From assembly GCF_002250505.1 (NCBI RefSeq), contig NZ_NJGY01000001.1:1484489-1548488 (forward strand): DNA of 64,000 nucleotides. Reading direction: 5' to 3'. Below are positions 37,041-47,328 of this stretch, in pieces. The notes under the pieces are model-generated. The model was not told the DNA's origin, searched no databases, and saw only the letters and a program-made list of their open reading frames with translations. The first letter of the stretch is position 1; each line of letters opens with the position of its first letter. This DNA comes from Janthinobacterium sp. PC23-8. GTDB lineage: Bacteria > Pseudomonadota > Gammaproteobacteria > Burkholderiales > Burkholderiaceae_D. Position numbers and translations under genes: made by a program.

Positions 37041-40000
37041 CTCCCGGTCAGCAGCCGCTCCACCTCGGCCAGCAATTGATCCTCCTGGAAGGGCTTGCCG
37101 AAATACGCATTGACGCCCAGGCTCAAGGCATGTTCGCGGTGCTTGTCGGCGCTGCGCGAGGTGATCATGATGAGAGGGATGGCGCGCGTGCGCGCGTCGC
37201 TGCGCACATTGCGCGTCAAATCAAAACCGTCCATGCGCGGCATTTCCACGTCGACCAGCATCAGCGCCGGCAGTGCCGCCGGTTCCAGTTCATGCAGCTG
37301 CTCGAGCGCGTCGACGCCATCCTTGGCCAGCAGCACCAGATAGCCTTCGCGCTCGAACAGGCGCTGCATCACGCGGCGCACCGTCAATGAATCGTCGACC
37401 ACCATCACGCTGGCGCGCGGCGCGGGCAGCGCCACGCGGCCTTCGCTGGCGGCGGCCGCATATTGCGCCAGCAATTCGGGATGGTGGGCCAGGTGCTGCG
37501 CCAGCGCCACCGGATTCAGTATCAGGACGATGTCGCCGGTACCGAGCACGGTGGCGCCGGCGATGCCCGGCATGCGCGCCAATTGCGGCCCCACATGCTT
37601 GACCACCACCTCGCGATTGCCGACCACGTCGTCGACCCGCAGCGCCAGCCTGTCGTTGCCGTTACGCAGCAACAGCACCGGCGCGTGGCGCTGGGTCGCT
37701 GGTGCTGCCGGCGGGTCGCCCAGCATGGCCGATAACTGATGCAGCGCCAGCAGCTGGCCATGCGCGTCGATCTGGCCGGCCTTGGTGACTTGCTCCAGCT
37801 GCTCGCCCTTCAGGTGCAGCACCTGCTCGACCAGCACCGAGGGCAAGGCATAGGTCTTGCCATTGGCTGCCAGCAGCACAACTTGGGTAACAGCCAGAGT
37901 GAGCGGAAGATGAATGGTAAAACGGATGCCTTGGCCCGCTTCGGTCACGGTATCGACCCGCCCGCCCAGCGCCAGCGCTTCCGAGCGCACAATATCCATG
38001 CCGAAGCCGCGCCCGGCCAGTTCGGTCAGGCTGTCGGCGGTCGACAGGCCGGGCGCGAAAATCAGTTCGGCCGCCTGCGCGTCGCTGACCTCGGCGTCCG
38101 GCGAGACCAGGCCGGCGCCGCGCGCACGGGCGCGGATGCGCTCCAGGTCGAGGCCCGCGCCATCGTCGGAAAAAGCGATCGCCACCTCATTGCCCTGCTG
38201 GCTGACCTGCACCAGCAGTTCCCCCGTTTCGCTTTTTCCCGCCGCCAGGCGCGCGGCGCGCGGCTCGATGCCGTGCGCGATCGCGTTGCGCAGCAGGTGT
38301 TCGAACGGCGCGGCCATGCGCTCCAACACGCTGCGGTCGATCTCCACATTGCCGCCACGGATATCGAGGTTGACCCGCTTGTCGACTTCCTTGGCGCTTT
38401 GCCGCGCCACCCGGAACAGTCGCTCGGCGATGCTGGCAAAGGGCACCATGCGGATCTGCATCAGGTCGCGCTGCAGTTCGCGCGTCAGGCGCGCCTGCAG
38501 CACCAGGTCGTCGCCCACCGTGCCGAGGCTCTGGCTCAGGTTTTCATGGAAGGAGGCGACGTCGTTGACGCTTTCGGCCATCATGCGCGTCAGTTCCTGC
38601 AAGCGCGTAAAACGGTCGAATTCAAGCGGGTCGAAATCGCGCTCGCTGCCGACCGCCATGCGCGAGGCGATCTGCGACTCGGCCTGCATTTCCACTTCGC
38701 GCAGCTGGCGGCGCAAGCGCGCCAGGTTGTCCGAAAACTCGCCCAGCGAGGCGCCCAGCACGCCCACTTCGTTTTCGATCTTCGAGCGCGTGATCGACAC
38801 TTCGCCGGCCTGGTTCACCAGGCGGTCGAGGATATCGGCGCGCACACGCACCAGCGCCGCCTTCGGCTCGGGCGCCGGCGACGCTTCCATGCCCGGCAGC
38901 GGCAGCAGGGGCTGCTGCAATTGTTCGAACAGGTGCAGTGCATGGTCGTAATGGGCCAGCAATTCCTCGAACGCCTGTGGCGTGGCCGTGCCCGCGTGCA
39001 GCATGTTTTCGATATGGGTTTCGATTTCATGCGCGTGCTGGCCCAGGCGCATGGCGCCGGCCATGCGCGCGCTGCCCTTGACGGTGTGCAGGGTGCGCAG
39101 CAGCATCTGCGCCTGGCTGCTCTCTTGCGGCTGCTGCTGCCAGTTGCGCAGCGCCGTGCCGATCTGCGGCAGCAAATCGGCGCCCTCTTCCAGGAACACC
39201 GGCAACAAGTCGAGGTCCAGCTCATCGCTGATGCCGGCGCTGGCGGCCAGCAGGGCTTGCGCATCGGCCGGCACCATGGCCGGCGCTGGCGGTGCAGGCT
39301 CCGATTCCGGCTCCGATTCCGGCGCGGCTGGCGCTGGTGGCGGCGCCTCGAACACGGAATCGAACAGGTCGTCGATGTCGCTGGTATCGGGCGCCGGCGG
39401 CAGTTTCATGCGCGCCGCTGGTGGCTCTGCCACTGCTGCTGCGCCCTGTCCCGACCCGTCGGCGACGATGCTGGCGTAGGCGGCGGCAAACAGCGCGTCC
39501 AGGCCAGTCCCGGCAGGCTTGGACGCCGCCTCCATGATGCTGGCGTAGGTAGCGGCGAACAGCGCATCGAGACCGGTTTCAGCTTCAGGCGCCGCATGTT
39601 CCGGCGGCGCCGTCAGCGCACGCCACAGGGTATTGAGTTCCTCGATCAGCGCCGGCTGCGCCGGCGCCAGCTCGCCCAGGGCAAACGCCTGCAGCATCTG
39701 GCGTATGCCGGCGGTGGCCCGTTCAAGCACGTCGTGCCGGGCGGCAGCCAGCCCGGCATGCGGCGGCACTACAGTTTCGATGGCGATTTCCAGCGCGTGC
39801 GCCAGGTCGCGCAAGGCGGTAAAGCCGACCGTGCCGGAGCTGCCGGCCAGGGTATGGACAGCCTGCAGCGCTTCGGCGCTGACGGCGCGCGCCTCATGGC
39901 GCCATTCGCCGAAGTCGCGCGTGAGCACGCGCAGCAGTTCGTCGGTTTCGGCCAGGTAGATGTTATACAGCGGCAGGCCGATACGCAGCTCGCCCACGTG

Positions 40001-42331
40001 TTTCAGGTTATCGTCTGGCGCCTCGTGTACGGCGGGCGCGGTCGCCGGCGGGAAACCGATCACCTTGCCATTGCCGGAAGGCACTGGCGCAGGGACATCG
40101 CTGACCACCGCGCGCCGCTTGCGCAGCTCGAACGACCCACCTTCGAGCACCCTTTCGGCCGCGTCCGGCAGCATGCCGGCCTCGCGTCCGCGCGCGCCGC
40201 CGCCTTCCAGTTCGGCCACCCATTCGCTGAGCTGGTACCAGCCGTAATTGAGCAAGGTAAACAGATCGTCGTTGGGGCTGCGCGCCTCGGCCAGCCAGGT
40301 ATTGAGCACCTTCTCGATGGCGCCGGCCGCCTCGGCAAACTGCGCCAGGCCGATCATGCGGCTGCCGCCCTTCAGGGTGTGGTACGAGCGGCGCAGCATG
40401 GCCAGGTGTTCGGCATTGCCGGCATCGGCGCGCAGCGCGGCCAGGCTGGTTTCAATAAAGGCCAGCACCTCGCGCGCTTCGGACAGGAAAATATCGAGCA
40501 TCTCGGCGTCGATATCGCCGGCCGACAGGATGGCGTCCGGCGCCGCTGGCGGCGTGGCGCTCTGCGGCGGCAAGGGATGATCGAGCACGGGTACCGGCAC
40601 GCTGCCGCTTGCTGCCACTTTTTCAAACGGCAGCGCGCGGAAAGCGCCGCTGGCGGCATCGAAATGAAAGCGCGCGCTGGCCGCCTGCCGATTGCGGCCC
40701 AGCATGTCGACAAAAAAGCCCAGCGCGCTGACGTTCTGCGCGATCTCGTCGAGTGCCTCCATAGGCGCCTGGCTGTCGCCATCGAGCAGTTGCCGCACGG
40801 CAGAGACCACCTGCCGCATGCCGGCGCTGGCGGCGGTTTGTCCCAGCTCCTCCAGCGTCTGCCGCATCGGCTGCAGCAGCGGCGCCACGCCGGCCAGTTC
40901 ATCGCGGCGGCCGCTATCGGCGTAATACGCATTGAGCAGTTGCTCGACCTGGCGCAGCCCCGCCTTCATGGTCTCGGCGAGCGCGGCGGCCGTCTGCCCC
41001 TGTTCGATCTGGCGCGACAATTCGCCTTGCGCGGGCGCCGGCGGCACCTCGCCGGCCAGCAACGCCTGCAAGCGCGCGGCGATGGTTTCGGCATTGCTGG
41101 CGAAATCGTCGGGCAGGCGCCGCAATTGCGCCAGCCCCGTTTCGGCAAACAGCAGCGCGGTGTCCATTTCCTGCGCCAGGGCCGGCAGGCAGCCGCTGGC
41201 CGCTGCCTGCCGCGCCACCTCCGCGCCCTGGCGCAGCAGGCTGGCCAGGGCTGGCACTTTCAGGATATCGGCCTGTCCTGCCACCTCGATCATCGCCGCA
41301 CCGAAGGCCTCGCCCGGTGCGCTTTCGCGCCAGGCGGCGCGCGCACGGGCCAGCGCCGCACGCGCGAGCTGCAGCGCGTCCTGATCGACCTGGCCATAGC
41401 GCCGCGCTTCCACGTCGATTGGCACCAGGCCGTCGAGTTCGAACACCGCGCGCAACTGGCGCGCCGCCGGCGTGGGTTCGCCAGCGGCGGCGATCAGGTA
41501 CAGCGCATCGCGCAGCAACGTCTCGGGCAGGCCGGCGGTGCCTTGCGCCAGACGGCGCAATTGCAGGTTGATCAGGCCGAACAGCTGTTTCATGTACAGG
41601 CTGTCGCCGCCCTGGCCCTGGGCGGCCAGGCCGGCCACGGCCTGCATGGCGAACCAGAAAGTGCGCGCCGACGCTTCGCCCTGCGCGTCGGCCACCAGTT
41701 GCAAGGTATCGTGCAGGGCCTGTGCATGCAGCCGGCGCGCCTCGGCGTCGGGTGAGCGCAAATAAGGCAGCAGCGACTTTTCAAAACGGCTGCGCCAGGC
41801 CGGATAGTCGGCGGCGATCACCGGCTCGGCCAGCGCAATCGCATGGCGCTGATCGATGGCCGGCGGGAAAAACAGTTCTGCCGGATGCACGCGCTGCGCG
41901 CCCAGCATGGTCTGCAGCGCGCGGTAGTAGGGAAACAGGCGTGTTGGCTGAGGCGGCGTGCCGGCCAGCAGATCCTCCAGGTATTCACTCAAGGCCTGGT
42001 ACAGCTCGGCCACCACTTGCGCATGGTCGACCGTGTATTCCAGGGTGCCGTCGCGAAAGCGCGTGAGCGCCTGTTCCGCGCCCGCCGTCAGCAGGCCGGC
42101 GCCGGCCACGTCGACCATCACCAGCGCGCCGTGCGCCTGGTGCAGGTGCGAACGCGCGTGCTGCAAGGCGGTGGCGCGCTCTTCGCGTTCGCGCCCGCCC
42201 GCTTCGAACAGGGCGGTGCGGGAACGGGCCAGTGCTTCGCGGATTTCCACCAGCACCCAGGACAAGGGCTCGCTGTCAAACGGCTTGGACTGCTGCGGCC
42301 TGGACTGCTGCGGATTATCTGGTGTGCTCAT
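37007..42331 (-). CDS. pilL: CheA-type hybrid kinase of pilus chemotaxis (PilL/ChpA)
   Basis: 1774 residues; a GAGG ribosome site precedes the ATG at 42331. The N-terminal half (about 30-560) is helical with a degenerate Hpt-like start. Three clear Hpt histidines follow: H651, H826 and H1082. The CheA core comes next, with its ATPase N box near 1350 (FEHLLRNAIAHGIE) and GFGMDIVR G box. Then come a CheW-like domain (about 1480-1620) and a C-terminal receiver with D1694. This matches ChpA/PilL kinases of twitching and mechanosensing. An Ala/Pro/Glu-rich linker lies at about 1000-1040. Its stop overlaps phr by 34 bp. Confidence 0.92.
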   Translation of the reverse strand: MSTPDNPQQSRPQQSKPFDSEPLSWVLVEIREALARSRTALFEAGGREREERATALQHARSHLHQAHGALVMVDVAGAGLLTAGAEQALTRFRDGTLEYTVDHAQVVAELYQALSEYLEDLLAGTPPQPTRLFPYYRALQTMLGAQRVHPAELFFPPAIDQRHAIALAEPVIAADYPAWRSRFEKSLLPYLRSPDAEARRLHAQALHDTLQLVADAQGEASARTFWFAMQAVAGLAAQGQGGDSLYMKQLFGLINLQLRRLAQGTAGLPETLLRDALYLIAAAGEPTPAARQLRAVFELDGLVPIDVEARRYGQVDQDALQLARAALARARAAWRESAPGEAFGAAMIEVAGQADILKVPALASLLRQGAEVARQAAASGCLPALAQEMDTALLFAETGLAQLRRLPDDFASNAETIAARLQALLAGEVPPAPAQGELSRQIEQGQTAAALAETMKAGLRQVEQLLNAYYADSGRRDELAGVAPLLQPMRQTLEELGQTAASAGMRQVVSAVRQLLDGDSQAPMEALDEIAQNVSALGFFVDMLGRNRQAASARFHFDAASGAFRALPFEKVAASGSVPVPVLDHPLPPQSATPPAAPDAILSAGDIDAEMLDIFLSEAREVLAFIETSLAALRADAGNAEHLAMLRRSYHTLKGGSRMIGLAQFAEAAGAIEKVLNTWLAEARSPNDDLFTLLNYGWYQLSEWVAELEGGGARGREAGMLPDAAERVLEGGSFELRKRRAVVSDVPAPVPSGNGKVIGFPPATAPAVHEAPDDNLKHVGELRIGLPLYNIYLAETDELLRVLTRDFGEWRHEARAVSAEALQAVHTLAGSSGTVGFTALRDLAHALEIAIETVVPPHAGLAAARHDVLERATAGIRQMLQAFALGELAPAQPALIEELNTLWRALTAPPEHAAPEAETGLDALFAATYASIMEAASKPAGTGLDALFAAAYASIVADGSGQGAAAVAEPPAARMKLPPAPDTSDIDDLFDSVFEAPPPAPAAPESEPESEPAPPAPAMVPADAQALLAASAGISDELDLDLLPVFLEEGADLLPQIGTALRNWQQQPQESSQAQMLLRTLHTVKGSARMAGAMRLGQHAHEIETHIENMLHAGTATPQAFEELLAHYDHALHLFEQLQQPLLPLPGMEASPAPEPKAALVRVRADILDRLVNQAGEVSITRSKIENEVGVLGASLGEFSDNLARLRRQLREVEMQAESQIASRMAVGSERDFDPLEFDRFTRLQELTRMMAESVNDVASFHENLSQSLGTVGDDLVLQARLTRELQRDLMQIRMVPFASIAERLFRVARQSAKEVDKRVNLDIRGGNVEIDRSVLERMAAPFEHLLRNAIAHGIEPRAARLAAGKSETGELLVQVSQQGNEVAIAFSDDGAGLDLERIRARARGAGLVSPDAEVSDAQAAELIFAPGLSTADSLTELAGRGFGMDIVRSEALALGGRVDTVTEAGQGIRFTIHLPLTLAVTQVVLLAANGKTYALPSVLVEQVLHLKGEQLEQVTKAGQIDAHGQLLALHQLSAMLGDPPAAPATQRHAPVLLLRNGNDRLALRVDDVVGNREVVVKHVGPQLARMPGIAGATVLGTGDIVLILNPVALAQHLAHHPELLAQYAAAASEGRVALPAPRASVMVVDDSLTVRRVMQRLFEREGYLVLLAKDGVDALEQLHELEPAALPALMLVDVEMPRMDGFDLTRNVRSDARTRAIPLIMITSRSADKHREHALSLGVNAYFGKPFQEDQLLAEVERLLTGSQAALTTLTTS

Positions 42332-42387
42332 GCCTGCCTCGGTAAAGAATTCATAACGCAAAAATCGGCACGTGCCGGGGTGCCGGC

Positions 42388-44610
42388 TCAGGCGGCGACA
42401 CGGAAGCGTGACACCGAGTTTTTCAGCTCCTGCGCCAGCAGCGACAGTTTATGGATCGACTGCGCCGTTTGCTGCGTGCCATCCTGGGTCTGTTCCGTCA
42501 CGCTCAGGATATGCTGGATATTGAGGGCCACGCCACTGGCCGAACCGGCTTGCGTGCCGGTAGCGAACGACATGCCCTGGATCAGTTCGGCCAGGTGTTT
42601 CGACACCTTGCTGATATCGTTCAGGGCGGCGCCGGCCGCGTCGGACAAATGCGCCCCTTCGACCACGCCCTGAGTCGATTTTTCCATCGCCCGCGTCGCA
42701 TCCTGGGTATCGGCCTGGATGGTGCGCACCAGCGCGCCGATCTGCTTGGCCGCGCCGGCCGAACGCTCGGCCAGGCGCTGCACTTCCTCGGCCACCACCG
42801 AAAAGCCGCGCCCCGCCTCGCCCGCCGAGGCGGCCTGGATGGCGGCGTTCAGCGCCAGCACGTTGGTCTGCTCGGTGATGTCGGAAATGAGCTCGGTGAT
42901 CTCGCCGATCTCCTGCGACGATTCCCCCAGGCGCTTGATGCGCTTGGAGGTATCCTGGATCTGGTCGCGGATTTCATGCATGCCCTTGATGGCGTTTTCC
43001 ACTGCCGTCGAGCCTTGCAGGGCGGCCGCCACCGACTGGCGCGCCACGTCGGCCGAGACGCTGGCCGACTTCGATACTTCCGTGATCGCATTGGCCATTT
43101 TCACTACCGTGGCGCTGACGCCCTGGATTTCGCGCGACTGCTGCTGCGAGGCGATCAGCAGTTTGCTGGAAATGCTTTGCGCCTGGGTCGAGGCGCGGTT
43201 GACCTGTTCGGCCGTCGCCGTCACGCGTCCCACCAGGCCGCGCAATTCCTCGACTGTGTAGTTGACCGAATCGGCGATGGCGCCCGTGATGTCTTCCGAC
43301 ACCGTCGCCTGCACCGTCAGGTCGCCATCGGCCACCTTTTGCAGTTCGTTCATCAGGCGCAGGATCGCCGCCTGGTTCTGGTCGTTCTGCGCCTTGGCCG
43401 CTTCCTCCTTTTCCTGCGCCAGCAAGCGGCGGATCTCGGCCTCCTGGCGCCGCCGCTCGGCGTCGCGCGTGCGGTTGACCGAATCCTGCAGCAGCACCCG
43501 GCCCATGCCGGCGGCTGCCACCAGGGTCAGCAGCACGCCGCCCACCATCAGCCAGAAGGCCACGCCCAGGGTTTCCTGGTTCGCATGGTACAGCTGCTGC
43601 AGCAGGGTCAAGCGCTGGCGCAGGTCTTCGTTTTCGCTGAAGATCAGCCGCTCGGCGCTTTTCGCGGCGCTGAATTTGTCGAGGCCGTCGAGCAGCGACG
43701 AGACCAGCTTCTGGTAGGTATCGAAGCCGGCCTTGAGCGCCACCATCTGCTCGCGCAATTGCACATCGCGCGTGGGCGCCAGCTGCAAGGTGGCGCTGCC
43801 GTTGAGCAGGCCGTCGACGGCGGCGCGGAAATACGTGGTGTCGCGGCCCAGCGCAAACGCGGTTTCAGAGCTGATGCTGCCGGAACCGATAAAGCCGCTG
43901 GCGCTGCGGCTCATGCGCTGGGTCAGCATCATCAGCCGGCCGATCACGGCCAGCTCGCGCGCATTGCCGCCGCGCTGCACCTTGAGCGCCGCGATTTCCT
44001 CGGTCTGCGCCAGCAGCGCGGGCGTACGCGCATTCAACTGCTGCAAGGTCTGGTCGAACTGGCCCAGCTCTGCCTTCAGGCGCAAGATGGTGCCGGCGGC
44101 GCGATCGCTGCTGGCCCATTTTTTGCGCGCGTCGGCCACCGCCGCCAGCAGGCTGGCGCGCGACTCGCCGATATCGCGGCCGTGATAGGTGCCGCCGCGC
44201 ACCATCAGACGAAAATCCTGGTTCAGCTCATTGCGGCTTTCTTCCAGCTGGCGAAACGCCTCGGGATTGCCCTGCACCGCGTTCGGCGCGGCCTTGCCCA
44301 GGCGCTGCGAATGCATCAGCGCGTCGCTGGCCAGCTGGGTCTGCGCCGAGGCGATATTGCCGCTCCTCGTATTGAGGGTGACGAACAGCAGGCTGGCGGC
44401 CAGGCTCAGCGCCAGCAAGGTGGTCAGCACCGACAGCTGTTTTTGCAGCGGCAGATGGCCGATCAGCGGCAGTTTCAGGTCGGCCGCCGGCGCGCTGGCC
44501 AGCGTCTTGCGCCGGCCCAGCGCATCGCGCAGGCGCAGCGGCAGATCGTCCGGCGAAACGGTAGCGGCCGGCAGGGCGCCGTCGGCCAGGATCGAAGAAT
44601 GGTCGCCCAT
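42388..44610 (-). CDS. pilJ: Methyl-accepting chemotaxis protein (PilJ)
   Basis: About 740 residues from the ATG at 44610, which overlaps the pilI stop (TGATG). Membrane helices lie near 50-75 and 345-370. The periplasmic part between them carries two helical PilJ-type repeats. HAMP is followed by the MCP signalling domain with the hairpin tip [21 protein letters not shown]. It senses surface or pilus state and feeds the PilL kinase through PilI. Adaptation enzymes (pilK, chpB) are not in the window. Confidence 0.92.
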   Translation of the reverse strand: MGDHSSILADGALPAATVSPDDLPLRLRDALGRRKTLASAPAADLKLPLIGHLPLQKQLSVLTTLLALSLAASLLFVTLNTRSGNIASAQTQLASDALMHSQRLGKAAPNAVQGNPEAFRQLEESRNELNQDFRLMVRGGTYHGRDIGESRASLLAAVADARKKWASSDRAAGTILRLKAELGQFDQTLQQLNARTPALLAQTEEIAALKVQRGGNARELAVIGRLMMLTQRMSRSASGFIGSGSISSETAFALGRDTTYFRAAVDGLLNGSATLQLAPTRDVQLREQMVALKAGFDTYQKLVSSLLDGLDKFSAAKSAERLIFSENEDLRQRLTLLQQLYHANQETLGVAFWLMVGGVLLTLVAAAGMGRVLLQDSVNRTRDAERRRQEAEIRRLLAQEKEEAAKAQNDQNQAAILRLMNELQKVADGDLTVQATVSEDITGAIADSVNYTVEELRGLVGRVTATAEQVNRASTQAQSISSKLLIASQQQSREIQGVSATVVKMANAITEVSKSASVSADVARQSVAAALQGSTAVENAIKGMHEIRDQIQDTSKRIKRLGESSQEIGEITELISDITEQTNVLALNAAIQAASAGEAGRGFSVVAEEVQRLAERSAGAAKQIGALVRTIQADTQDATRAMEKSTQGVVEGAHLSDAAGAALNDISKVSKHLAELIQGMSFATGTQAGSASGVALNIQHILSVTEQTQDGTQQTAQSIHKLSLLAQELKNSVSRFRVAA

Positions 44611-45239
44611 CAGCGCGGTTCCTTGTGTGTGTGAGCGAGGTGGGCGCCGACGACGGCACTGGCAAAGCCGGCATCGAGAAAGCGTTCGGCTTGCGCCAGC
44701 CGCGCCAGGTCCAGCCGCAGCCAGGACTGCTGTTCGCTGTCGCGCAACTCCTGCGCGGCCCAGGGCAAGCCGGGCAGTCCCGCCGGCGGCGCCATGGCCC
44801 GCATGCCGCGCTGCTGGCGCAGGCCCAGCACGCGCTCGACCAGCACCGCGCAATCGAGGCCCAGGCGCGGCGCAAAGGTCACCAGGCGGCTCTCGCCCTG
44901 CATGCCGCACGCCGGCTGGCCCATGTAGCGCGCCAGGTCGATGATGGCCGTCAGGCGACCGCGCATGGCCGCCAGGCCCAGGTACCAGTCCTGCGCCAGC
45001 GGCACGCTTTGTACCTGCAGGCCCGCCGGGATCACGATCTCGCCCAGCTGCGTCAGGTCGAGCAGGCAGTGCCGTCCGCCCAGCAGCACGCCCAGGTCCT
45101 TGCGCCCGGCCAGTGCGCCGCTGCGCGCAGCCTGCACCCGTTCGTGCAGCTGCAGCTGATACTGGCGCAAACGCCCGTGCCGCGCACCGACGTCAACAGG
45201 CGGCGATCCGGAGGCGCTGATGCCGGGCGTGATCCGCAT
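44610..45239 (-). CDS. pilI: CheW-like adaptor (PilI)
   Basis: A 209-residue CheW-fold protein. The core lies at about residues 45-170 ([51 protein letters not shown]). A non-conserved N-terminal 40 residues and a C-terminal helix extend it. It links PilJ to the PilL kinase. It starts three bases after pilH ends and overlaps pilJ by one base. Confidence 0.88.
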   Translation of the reverse strand: MRITPGISASGSPPVDVGARHGRLRQYQLQLHERVQAARSGALAGRKDLGVLLGGRHCLLDLTQLGEIVIPAGLQVQSVPLAQDWYLGLAAMRGRLTAIIDLARYMGQPACGMQGESRLVTFAPRLGLDCAVLVERVLGLRQQRGMRAMAPPAGLPGLPWAAQELRDSEQQSWLRLDLARLAQAERFLDAGFASAVVGAHLAHTHKEPR

Positions 45240-45242
45240 GGG

Positions 45243-45608
45243 TCAGGACAGCGCCGCGATCTTGGCCAGCAGGTCCGCTTCGACCACCGGCTTGACCAGA
45301 TAGTCGCGCGCACCCTGGCGCAGGCCCCAGATGCGGTCCGTCTCCTGGCTCTTGCTGGAACAGATAATCACCGGCACATGCGCCAGCTCGGGGTCGCGCG
45401 CGATGGCGCGCGTGATCTGGAAGCCATTTGCGCCCGGCATCACCACGTCCATCAGGATCAGATCGGGCCTGTCCTGTTTGAGCTTGGCCAGCGCATCGGC
45501 GCCGTCTTCGGCGGTGGCGACGGCGTAACCGGCGCGCACCAGCATCTCGCTCAGGTAATAGCGTTCCGTCGGCGAGTCATCGACGATCAGAATTGTATGT
45601 ATGGACAT
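45243..45608 (-). CDS. pilH: Response regulator PilH
   Basis: A 121-residue single receiver domain. Acidic D10-D11, phospho-acceptor D54 (ILMDVVMPGANGF) and the late CSSKSQ and LVKP are in place. AAGGA lies five bases before the ATG at 45608. Like CheY/PilH it should be phosphorylated by PilL and act on retraction or polarity. It lies between pilG and pilI. Confidence 0.93.
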   Translation of the reverse strand: MSIHTILIVDDSPTERYYLSEMLVRAGYAVATAEDGADALAKLKQDRPDLILMDVVMPGANGFQITRAIARDPELAHVPVIICSSKSQETDRIWGLRQGARDYLVKPVVEADLLAKIAALS

Positions 45609-45640
45609 CAGCTTCCTTGCTGCATTGGTTAATAACGGCG

Positions 45641-46111
45641 CTATCGCGGCAACGCGCCAGCCGCCAGGTGATGGCGCACGGCCGCCAGCAGCGCCTCGCG
45701 CGCCAGCGGCTTGGCCAGGCTGCCGCTGGCGCCGGCCAGGCTGCCGCGCGCGCGGTCGAACAGGCCCTCTTTCGATGACAGCATCAGCACCGGCGTGGCG
45801 CGAAAACCGGCGCTGGCGCGTATCAGCGCACAAGTGCGGTAGCCGTCGAGGCGCGGCATCACCACGTCGCACAGCACCAGCATGGGCCGGCAGTCGCCCA
45901 GCTTGGCCAGCGCCTCGAAGCCGTCTTCGGCCAGCACCACCCGGTAGCCGGCGTCATGCAGGTAGCCGGCCACGCAAGTACGCATGGTGGCGCTGTCGTC
46001 GATCACCAGGATGGTGACATCGCTGGCGTCGGCGTCGGCGCTGGCGTCGGATAAGGGACTGCTCACGGCCGGTTCAGTTTGATCATCAGGCAATTCTTCA
46101 CACCATAGCAT
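45641..46111 (-). CDS. pilG: Response regulator PilG
   Basis: About 156 residues from the ATG at 46111; a GTG at 46150 would add 13. A polar, acidic N-terminal 30 residues (many Asp/Ala/Ser) precede a receiver with D38-D39, D82 (LCDVVMPRLDGY) and a late LAKPLA. It has no output domain, so it works as a CheY-like messenger paired with PilH. It follows the rubredoxin gene by about 65 bp (about 26 if the GTG is used). The start is uncertain, as neither codon has a strong ribosome site. Confidence 0.88.
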   Translation of the reverse strand: MLWCEELPDDQTEPAVSSPLSDASADADASDVTILVIDDSATMRTCVAGYLHDAGYRVVLAEDGFEALAKLGDCRPMLVLCDVVMPRLDGYRTCALIRASAGFRATPVLMLSSKEGLFDRARGSLAGASGSLAKPLAREALLAAVRHHLAAGALPR

Positions 46112-46176
46112 AGGCGGTGGCAAGCTGCCGCGCCGCAGCAGCCCTGGCACCAGGCTGGTCTATCGTATAAAATTAT

Positions 46177-46368
46177 TCAAATAGCCACCATCTCGAAATC
46201 GTCCTTGCGCGCGCCGCATTCCGGGCAGGTCCAGTTCATCGGCACGTCCACCCAACGCGTGCCCGGAGCGATGTCTTCGTCTGGCAGGCCGGCCGCTTCA
46301 TCATAAACCCAGCCGCAAATAAGACACATCCACGTTTGGAATTGCTGCGTTGTTTCGTTGCTACTCAC
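46177..46368 (-). CDS. Rubredoxin
   Basis: About 63 residues from the GTG at 46368, which has an AAGGGTGGCGG stretch upstream; a TTG at 46389 would add seven. The iron site is two CxxC knuckles, CLICG and CPECG, with WVYDEAAG and PMNWTCPECGARKDDFEM. It is a small one-electron carrier. Its place in front of pilG is a recurrent arrangement in betaproteobacteria, though no functional link to chemotaxis is shown. It is divergent from the thiD-like gene. Confidence 0.93.
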   Translation of the reverse strand: MSSNETTQQFQTWMCLICGWVYDEAAGLPDEDIAPGTRWVDVPMNWTCPECGARKDDFEMVAI

Positions 46369-46425
46369 GTTCCGCCACCCTTCAATCAAGTAAAATGCTG
46401 AATTAGGTATCTTAATCTACCCGCC

Positions 46426-47286
46426 GTGCAAAACCAAACTTCTCCCCTCATATTAAGCTTCGGCGTGTCCGATCCCGTCGGTGCAATCGGCATCCAGGCC
46501 GATCTGGCCACTTTTGCATCGTTCGGCTGCCATGGACTGTCCGTCACCACGGGCCTGTTGATCAGCGATACGGCCCGCGTCGAAGACGTGCAGGCGGTCG
46601 ATCCGGACTGGGTCTCCGACCAGGCCCGCGTGCTGCTCGAAGACATGTCGGTGGCCGCCATCAAGATCGGCGCGCTGGGCAGCGTGGAAAACGTCACGGC
46701 GATCGCCGAAATCGTTTCCGACTACCCCAACGTGCCGCTGATCCTCGACCCCTTCATTTCGGCGCTGCCGGAACAGGGCATGGACGACGAAGACATCCTG
46801 ACCGCCGTGCGCCAGCTCCTGATCCCGCAAACGACCTTGCTGGTGCTCTCGCCGGTGGAACTGGAACGCCTCGCCGAAACCTGGCGCGATGCCGACCCGT
46901 CCGACACCTTGCAAAACGACGTCGACTACCTGGTCGCTTTGGGCTGCGAATATGTGCTGGTGACCTGCATGCAGGCCGACGCCAGCAAGAGCGGCGCCGG
47001 CGAAGGCAAGCTGCGCGCCAACACCCTGTTCGGCGAAGACGGCGTGGTGCGCCACGATGTATGGCGCCACCTGCCCGGCATCTTCAACGGCGCCGGCAGC
47101 ACCCTGTCGGCAGCCGCCACGGCGCTGCTGGCGCTGGATCAGGGCGGGGGCGGCGGCGATGTCGACAACGACGTGCAGCAAGCCGTGGTGGCGGCCCAGG
47201 AATACACGGCCGGCGCACTCACGCATGCGCGGCGCTTCGGCATGGGCAAGCTGGTGCCGAACCGCCTGTTCAGGGCAGGTACCTGA
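46426..47286 (+). CDS. thiD: Hydroxymethylpyrimidine(-phosphate) kinase-like protein
   Basis: 286 residues of the ribokinase-like ThiD family, which phosphorylates HMP and HMP-P for thiamine. The start is a GTG. The opening LSFGVSDPVGAIGIQADL is a variant of the family's GxDSGAGAGIQAD. The late anion-hole motif, normally GTGC, reads G-A-G-S225. A low-complexity acidic/glycine insert (about 245-255) follows. These changes make full HMP-P kinase activity doubtful. It is divergent from rubredoxin and upstream of hemL. Confidence 0.75.
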   Translation: MQNQTSPLILSFGVSDPVGAIGIQADLATFASFGCHGLSVTTGLLISDTARVEDVQAVDPDWVSDQARVLLEDMSVAAIKIGALGSVENVTAIAEIVSDYPNVPLILDPFISALPEQGMDDEDILTAVRQLLIPQTTLLVLSPVELERLAETWRDADPSDTLQNDVDYLVALGCEYVLVTCMQADASKSGAGEGKLRANTLFGEDGVVRHDVWRHLPGIFNGAGSTLSAAATALLALDQGGGGGDVDNDVQQAVVAAQEYTAGALTHARRFGMGKLVPNRLFRAGT

Positions 47287-47328
47287 CGTTCCCCATACCC
47301 ATACTTACAACATCTCCAAGGCACTCTC

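Noticed and set aside
37739-41755. A 1338-codon open frame antisense to pilL
   Set aside because: It mirrors the pilL codons in GC-rich DNA, is rich in Arg/His/Gln with no domain, and pilL has clear Hpt, ATPase and receiver motifs.
42451-44634. A 727-codon open frame antisense to pilJ
   Set aside because: No recognisable domain; composition is that of a reverse-complement shadow of a GC-rich gene.
46378-46425. Thiamine riboswitch in front of the thiD-like gene
   Set aside because: Only about 57 bp separate it from the divergent rubredoxin start, and no TPP-type conserved elements are present.
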